From the NCBI GenBank assembly GCA_026398255.1, contig JAPLTG010000022.1:18209-82208 (forward strand): a stretch of 64,000 nucleotides of DNA. The letters are read 5' to 3'. This stretch comes from Verrucomicrobiota bacterium. GTDB taxonomy: Bacteria; Verrucomicrobiota; Verrucomicrobiia; Chthoniobacterales; Terrimicrobiaceae. This document shows, in pieces, positions 59,681 to 64,000 of the stretch; position 1 is the first letter of the stretch, and each line of letters opens with the position of its first letter. A program made the translations under genes and the position numbers. The notes beneath the pieces were generated by a model. The model ran no database searches. It saw nothing but the letters and a program-made list of their open reading frames with translations, and had not been told where the DNA came from.

Positions 59681-60454
59681 ATGATCCCGGCCTTGAAAAC
59701 CTACTCCTCGTCCGATTGGGACATTGATTTTCTGGCCGATAACCAAGTAGTCCGCTCGAAAGATTTCGGCATGACCAAGGAGGCCAAAAGCGTCCGCTAC
59801 CCCATCCGCCTCCTCCGCTACTGGTTTGGCTACCAACTCCTCCGCGAGGAAAGCGAGCGCGTCACCCGCCCGATCGATGTCGCCGAGATCGGCGTGCATG
59901 TCGGCCAAATGCTCGAGTTTGTGAAGTCAGCCCCAGCCCGCATCGAGATCGGTTGCTGGACCGCCGTCGATGCCGTGATGCGGCGTGAGCGCTTGACGCA
60001 GGCCGGCTACACCGATTTTCAAGAGGCGAATCTCGAAGATCCCTCGTTCGCTCTCCAGCGCGAATTCGACACCGCGATCCTCCTGCATGTGCTCGAGCAC
60101 CTGTTCGAACCCGAGGCGGTCTTGAAAAAAATCGCCGCCTCGATCCGTCCCGGCGGTTCGTTGATCGGAGGATTTCCCGTCGTCCCCGGCCCACTCGCAG
60201 GAATCCGCGAAAGCCAGGTTCGCAAAACCGCCAAGCCCATGGGCCATGTCAGCGTGTTCTCGCCCGCCCGCGTCCGCCGCATGGCCGCGCAAGCTGGACT
60301 CCAAGTCGAGTTTATGAGCGGAGCGTTCCTCATGCGAAGCAAAGGCAGCGCTCTCGAAAACTCCTCCGCCTGGATGCGCTTCAACATCGCTTGGGGACAA
60401 ATGTTCCCCGGTTGGCCTGGCGAAATCTACTGGCTGATGCGCAAGCCAGCCTGA
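59681..60454 (+). CDS. SAM-dependent methyltransferase (class I fold)
   Basis: 257 residues. Class I methyltransferase with motif I VAEIGVHVGQMLEF, motif II EIGCWTAVDA, the DTAILLHVLEHLFEPEAVLKKIAASIRPGG block (motifs IV-V), and GGFPVVPGPL. The EIGVHVGQ form resembles Methyltransf_23. Substrate unknown; the glycosyltransferase gene beside it, convergent and overlapping by 28 bases, is compatible with polysaccharide or lipid modification. Confidence 0.82.
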   Translation: MIPALKTYSSSDWDIDFLADNQVVRSKDFGMTKEAKSVRYPIRLLRYWFGYQLLREESERVTRPIDVAEIGVHVGQMLEFVKSAPARIEIGCWTAVDAVMRRERLTQAGYTDFQEANLEDPSFALQREFDTAILLHVLEHLFEPEAVLKKIAASIRPGGSLIGGFPVVPGPLAGIRESQVRKTAKPMGHVSVFSPARVRRMAAQAGLQVEFMSGAFLMRSKGSALENSSAWMRFNIAWGQMFPGWPGEIYWLMRKPA

Positions 60455-61188
60455 CTCCTCCGCGCCACCAAGCGCGGCAGATGAATCGGCCACTCCACCA
60501 GCAACCGCGTGTGCGCTGCGACCAGCAGCAGATTGTCGCGCAGGTAGCGAAAATGCGTCACGCCCCCTGACTGCCTCGGCGGATAAACCACAGGCACCGG
60601 GACATTGTGACAAGGCACCCCAGCCCACGACAGCCGCACCGACAGCACCGTGTCGAAATCAAAGCGCCGTGCCCACCGCGTCCGCTCCATCACGCGCAAA
60701 GACGCCTCCACCGGATAAAGACGAAACCCGAAAAGCGAATCGGCAGGCCCGAGGCCCAGGGTTTCCAACCGCGCAAAGGAATTTCCCACCAACCGTCCCC
60801 TCACCCGCTCCGCAGGCGCGTCTGGCCCGAAAACAGGAACCCCGCAAACCAAAGCCTCGGGATGTTTTTCTCCCAGCTCGAAAAAGGGCCGAATCTTCTC
60901 CGCCGGATGCTGGCCATCCGCATCCATTGCCAGCAAATGCGTGAACCCCTCGCGCGACGCCTCCCACAACGCCGCCAGCACCGCCCCACCCTTGCCGGAG
61001 TTTTTTTCCATCCGCAAAAACCGCACCCCCTCCAAACCCAAATCCTCGGCCTCGCGGTCGCTCCCATCCGTGCTTCCATCGACCACCACCCAAACCTCGG
61101 AACACTCCGCCCGCGCCGCCCGCAGGGTTCGCGCGAGTTGGGAACCGCTGTTGAAAGAGGGCAGAACGACGACCGGACGAAAACTCAT
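60427..61188 (-). CDS. Glycosyltransferase family 2
   Basis: 253 residues. GT2 fold with FRPVVVLPSFNSGSQLARTLRAAR, VVVDGSTDGSDREAE, KNSGKGGAVLAALWEASREGFTHLLAMDADGQHPAEKIRPF (the DxD-like Asp in MDADGQH), and the later RRFDFDTVLSVRLSW. It likely adds a sugar to a polyprenyl-phosphate or lipid acceptor; no membrane segment is obvious. Start is the ATG at 61188; 377 further in-frame codons lie antisense to hisC and are not part of the gene. Confidence 0.9.
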   Translation of the reverse strand: MSFRPVVVLPSFNSGSQLARTLRAARAECSEVWVVVDGSTDGSDREAEDLGLEGVRFLRMEKNSGKGGAVLAALWEASREGFTHLLAMDADGQHPAEKIRPFFELGEKHPEALVCGVPVFGPDAPAERVRGRLVGNSFARLETLGLGPADSLFGFRLYPVEASLRVMERTRWARRFDFDTVLSVRLSWAGVPCHNVPVPVVYPPRQSGGVTHFRYLRDNLLLVAAHTRLLVEWPIHLPRLVARRSQAGLRISQ

Positions 61189-61275
61189 GGAGCCTGTTCC
61201 CAGTAACCCGCCCGCGCCCCTCTTGGAAGCCAATGTTGATTGAAGTCGCCGGATCGTGTTCCCTCCTTTCCTGAA

Positions 61276-62397
61276 ATGGAAACGACCGCGCACCCGCATA
61301 TCCTGAATCTCTTGGCCTACGAACCCGGCAAACCCGTCGAGGAACTCGCCCGCGAAATGGGTCTCAACCCCTCGGATATCATCAAGCTCGCCTCGAATGA
61401 AAATCCCCTCGGCCCCTCCCCGCTTGCCCTCCAAGCAATGCGCGACACGCTGGAGCGCTCGCATTTCTACCCCGACGGCGGCGCTTGGGCCCTTCGCAAT
61501 GCGATCGCCGAAAAGCTCGGCCTCGAGCGCGCGAATGTCATCCTCGGCAACGGCTCCAACGAAATCATCGAATTCATCGGCCATGCCTTCCTGAAGCCGG
61601 GTGACGAGGTTGTCACGGCGGGCCACGCCTTCGCCGTCTACAGCCTGATGGCGCAACTCTTCGGAGCCAAAACTATCGAGGTTCCCGATCCCGGTTTCAC
61701 CCACGACCTCGACGCCATGCTCGCCGCCATCACGCCGCGCACCCGCCAAGTTTTCATCGCGAATCCCAACAACCCCACCGGCACGCTCGTCGGCCAAGAG
61801 GCGATCGACCGCTTCATGGCCCTCGTCCCCGACCATGTCCTCGTGATTTTCGACGAGGCCTACTACGAGTTCCTCGATACCCCGCCGGATGTCCTCCGCT
61901 ATGTTCGCGAAAACCGGAATGTCGTCGTCATGCGGACCTTTTCGAAAATTCAAGGCCTCGCGAATCTCCGCATCGGCTATGGTCTGGCACCCGCCCGCAT
62001 CGCCGAGGTTCTTCAAAAAACCCGCCAGCCTTTCAATGCAAACGGCATCGCCCAAGCCGGAGCCCTCGCTGGCCTTGCCGACGAGGACCACATGCGCCGC
62101 ACCCGCGAACTCACCCACGAAGGCCGTGCCTATCTCGAGGCCGAGTTCACCGCGATGGGCCTGACCTTCGTCCCCAGCGCCGCGAATTTCGTGCTCGTGC
62201 ATGTGGGCGACGGCGACGCCGTCTTCAAGACCCTCCTCCGCCGGGGCCTGATCGTCCGCGCCATGCGCAGCTACAAACTCCCTGCCTGGATCCGCGTCTC
62301 GGTGGGAACCATGGAACAAAACCGGGCCTTCATCGAAAACCTCCGCGCCCTGGATCAGGAAGGCCTCTTGAAAAAAGGCGAACCCCTCGCGGCCTGA
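61276..62397 (+). CDS. hisC: Histidinol-phosphate aminotransferase
   Basis: 373 residues, fold-type I PLP aminotransferase of histidine biosynthesis. Seen: IIKLASNENPLGPSPLALQAM, GNGSNEIIEFIGHAFLKPGDEVV, FIANPNNPTGT (NPNNPTG), VLVIFDEAYYEF, and RTFSKIQGLANLRIGYG with the PLP lysine in FSK. ATG at 61276 gives a family-length N-terminus; an in-frame TTG lies 12 codons upstream. Its stop and the mnmE start share one base (TGATG). Confidence 0.94.
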   Translation: METTAHPHILNLLAYEPGKPVEELAREMGLNPSDIIKLASNENPLGPSPLALQAMRDTLERSHFYPDGGAWALRNAIAEKLGLERANVILGNGSNEIIEFIGHAFLKPGDEVVTAGHAFAVYSLMAQLFGAKTIEVPDPGFTHDLDAMLAAITPRTRQVFIANPNNPTGTLVGQEAIDRFMALVPDHVLVIFDEAYYEFLDTPPDVLRYVRENRNVVVMRTFSKIQGLANLRIGYGLAPARIAEVLQKTRQPFNANGIAQAGALAGLADEDHMRRTRELTHEGRAYLEAEFTAMGLTFVPSAANFVLVHVGDGDAVFKTLLRRGLIVRAMRSYKLPAWIRVSVGTMEQNRAFIENLRALDQEGLLKKGEPLAA

Positions 62398-63719
62398 TGG
62401 CGGCCTACGAGGAAACGATCGCCGCCGTGGCCACGCCTCCGGGCGAAGGCGCCATCGCGCTGGTGCGCCTCTCCGGCCCCGACTCGCCGAAAATCCTCAG
62501 CCGCATTTTTCGTTCCTCCCCCGCGTCCCTCCATCCGCGCCACGCCACCTTCGGCCGGATCGTGGATGGCGAGGAAACCATCGACCAAGTTCTCGTCACC
62601 ACCTACCGCGCCCCGGCGAGCTTCACCGGCGAGGAAATGGCCGAAATCTCCTGCCACGGCGGCATCCTCCTCGCCGCGAAAATCCTCGAACTCGTCCTCC
62701 GCCACGGCGCCCGCGCCGCCGAACCGGGCGAGTTTTCCCAGCGCGCGTTTTTCAATGGCAAAATCGACCTCACCCGCGCCGAGGCGATCATGGATATCAT
62801 CCGCGCCCGCACCCCCCTCGCCCTCCGCGCCGCCGCGCAGCAACTCGAGGGCCGCCTTGGCTCCGAAATCCTAGCCCTCCGCAACACCGCCCTCGAAACC
62901 GTCGCCCACATCGAGGCATTCATCGACTTTCCCGAGGAAGGGATCGACCCCGCCTCCGGCCGTGTGCTTTTAGAAAAAATCCAAACCCTTCTCGCCCGCA
63001 CCACCACCCTGCTCGGCACTGCCGATGAGGGCCGTATCCTGCGAGAAGGCGTCCGCGTGGCCATCGCGGGAAAACCCAACGCCGGAAAATCCAGCCTCCT
63101 CAACCGCCTCCTCGGCATGGACCGCGCGATCGTCAGCGAAATCCCCGGCACCACCCGCGATACGATCGAGGAAACCGCCTGCCTGCGCGGCATCCTCTAC
63201 CGCCTCACCGACACCGCCGGCCTCCGGGAAACCTCCGACCTCGTCGAGCGTCAAGGCGTCGCCCGCACCGAACGCGCCCTCGAATCCGCCGATCTCGTGT
63301 TGCATGTCATCGACCCCTCAACGGAGGAAATCCCCCCCGCCCTTCGCGAAAACGAAATCCTCGTCGCCAACAAATCCGATCTCCCATGCCTCGCCTTGCC
63401 ACCCGGCGCCATCGCCGTTTCCTGCACCACCGGCGCGGGCTTTGACCAACTCCTCGACGCCATGAGTGAAGCCTCCGGCCTCCGCCACCTCGCCTCCGGC
63501 CAATCGCTCGCCGCCATCAACGCCCGCCACAAAGCCCTCCTCGAATCCACCCGCACCTCCCTCGAAGCCGCCGCCACCCTGGTGCAAGCCAACGAGCCCC
63601 CCGAACTCGCTGCCCTAGAACTCCGCGCCGCCCTGGACACCCTCGGCCGCATCGTCGGCACCACCGACACCGAAGACATCCTCGGCGAAATCTTCAGTCG
63701 CTTCTGCATCGGCAAATAA
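62397..63719 (+). CDS. mnmE: tRNA modification GTPase MnmE
   Basis: 440 residues. With MnmG it makes the 5-aminomethyl-type modification at tRNA wobble uridine. N-terminal folate-like domain (IAAVATPPGEGAIALVRLSGPDS), the G domain with G1 GKPNAGKSSLLNRLL, G2/G3 PGTTRDTIEE and DTAGLRET, and NKSD-type G4 VANKSD, and the invariant C-terminus ending FCIGK with the essential Cys. Length and domain order are standard. Confidence 0.97.
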   Translation: MAAYEETIAAVATPPGEGAIALVRLSGPDSPKILSRIFRSSPASLHPRHATFGRIVDGEETIDQVLVTTYRAPASFTGEEMAEISCHGGILLAAKILELVLRHGARAAEPGEFSQRAFFNGKIDLTRAEAIMDIIRARTPLALRAAAQQLEGRLGSEILALRNTALETVAHIEAFIDFPEEGIDPASGRVLLEKIQTLLARTTTLLGTADEGRILREGVRVAIAGKPNAGKSSLLNRLLGMDRAIVSEIPGTTRDTIEETACLRGILYRLTDTAGLRETSDLVERQGVARTERALESADLVLHVIDPSTEEIPPALRENEILVANKSDLPCLALPPGAIAVSCTTGAGFDQLLDAMSEASGLRHLASGQSLAAINARHKALLESTRTSLEAAATLVQANEPPELAALELRAALDTLGRIVGTTDTEDILGEIFSRFCIGK

Positions 63720-64000
63720 GCCCGCTGGATCGCCGACGCCCCCGTCGGCCTCAGCAAATCCAAACCTCCCGCAGAGGCACGGAGCCGCGGAGAAAATCCA
63801 TCGTGGCCATGGCAGTCCTCTGCCGTGCAATGGGAAATGCGGAAGGCTGAAAGCGCCCGCGAATGACGGGCATGTAGTCATGCAAGGAAAAAAGCGGGAT
63901 CGGAGTGATTTTCTTTTATGATCCTGCCGCAGGCAGGGCTTTTTGCCCCCCCCGAACGCCTGCCGCGGCGAGCGGTGCGGGGTTTGGGGGCGCATAGCCC
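63720..64000. other. Non-coding right edge: palindrome, repeat fragment, terminator-like hairpin
   Basis: No supportable gene. A perfect 7-bp palindrome GCCGACG/CGTCGGC (63732-63749, loop CCCC) lies 12 bases after mnmE. GCAGAGGCACGGAGCCGCGG (63771-63790) resembles the repeat at 19463. A hairpin CCTGCC/GGCAGG with a GCA loop then GCTTTTT (63923-63944) fits an intrinsic terminator on the plus strand. Minus-strand frames across 63615-63995 have no protein-like character. Confidence 0.5.

Noticed and set aside
61189..62319. A long minus-strand frame continuing upstream of the glycosyltransferase start
   Set aside because: It lies antisense to hisC and has no protein-like motifs; the glycosyltransferase motif begins at 61188.
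63615..63995. A 126-residue minus-strand frame at the right edge
   Set aside because: Starts inside mnmE antisense and is Pro/Arg/Phe-rich without motifs.
1..64000. CRISPR arrays, insertion sequences and rRNA genes
   Set aside because: I found no regularly spaced repeat array, transposase gene or rRNA sequence; the 11-bp repeat at 51927 is far too short for a CRISPR.

Overview
The window is GC-rich, densely coded bacterial chromosome with about 60 protein genes, one tRNA and very short intergenic gaps. Gene content points to a Gram-negative, probably Verrucomicrobiota-like bacterium. The reasons are a LolC/E-type permease, FecR and BsuPI-like exported proteins, a class II fumarase, an mcsA-mcsB-clpC cluster outside Firmicutes, and a conserved verrucomicrobial/actinobacterial-style family at 44869-45753. 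This placement is inference from family knowledge and was not tested by a search.

Layout. 1-6415: end of rlmN, an acidic hypothetical protein, a CelD-like GNAT, gluQ, aroK, dnaB, rplI and a glutamine amidotransferase. 6600-10038: pyruvate dehydrogenase E1alpha-E1beta-E2 (pdhA-pdhB-pdhC), with no E3 gene beside them. 10070-19445: a head-to-head repeat pair, then prmC, rfbD, rsmE, a LolC/E-like permease, YihY/BrkB coupled to an alkaline-phosphatase-fold protein with altered metal ligands, two small coiled-coil membrane proteins, a sugar-epimerase-like SDR and a nitroreductase. 19588-23689: fumC, then a fic gene with a striking three-half-site operator, leading through overlapping reading frames into a PepSY-like membrane protein and a CDF metal exporter. 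23700-30536: manC, a TPR membrane protein, tyrS, and a run of exported proteins ending in an M23 peptidase. 30606-32516: rpsN, a hydrolase-fold protein that has lost its catalytic residues, and a histidine phosphatase. 32547-41165: a long minus-strand run of CPBP protease, comF, accD, folC (apparently damaged), ilvE, mcsA, mcsB and clpC, with many ATGA/GTGA overlaps. 41177-50248: bioA, yjbQ-metS-NSS transporter, a conserved protein often auto-labelled 3-methyladenine glycosylase, glgP, tRNA-Thr, a FecR protein without an obvious start codon, and a PfkB kinase. 50261-57720: a type I restriction-modification operon (hsdR-hsdS-X-hsdM) whose third gene encodes a DUF4062-GHKL ATPase-winged-helix protein. 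57762-63719: yhbY and cimA, then a methyltransferase, a glycosyltransferase, hisC and mnmE. 63720-64000 is non-coding and holds a palindrome, a repeat fragment and a terminator-like hairpin.

How the genes work together. Most of the window is housekeeping: translation and tRNA/rRNA modification (rlmN, gluQ, prmC, rsmE, tyrS, rpsN, rplI, mnmE, yhbY), central carbon metabolism (pdh, fumC, glgP) and biosynthesis (aroK, ilvE, cimA, hisC, bioA, accD, folC). Cell-envelope genes (rfbD, manC, glycosyltransferase, M23 peptidase, Lol permease) are scattered through it. The accessory parts are the fic module and the hsd operon. The McsA/McsB/ClpC trio suggests arginine-phosphorylation-targeted proteolysis in an organism without a visible adjacent CtsR repressor. 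The best candidate for something not well described is the DUF4062-GHKL-wHTH protein inside the hsd operon, followed by the fic operator/overlap module.
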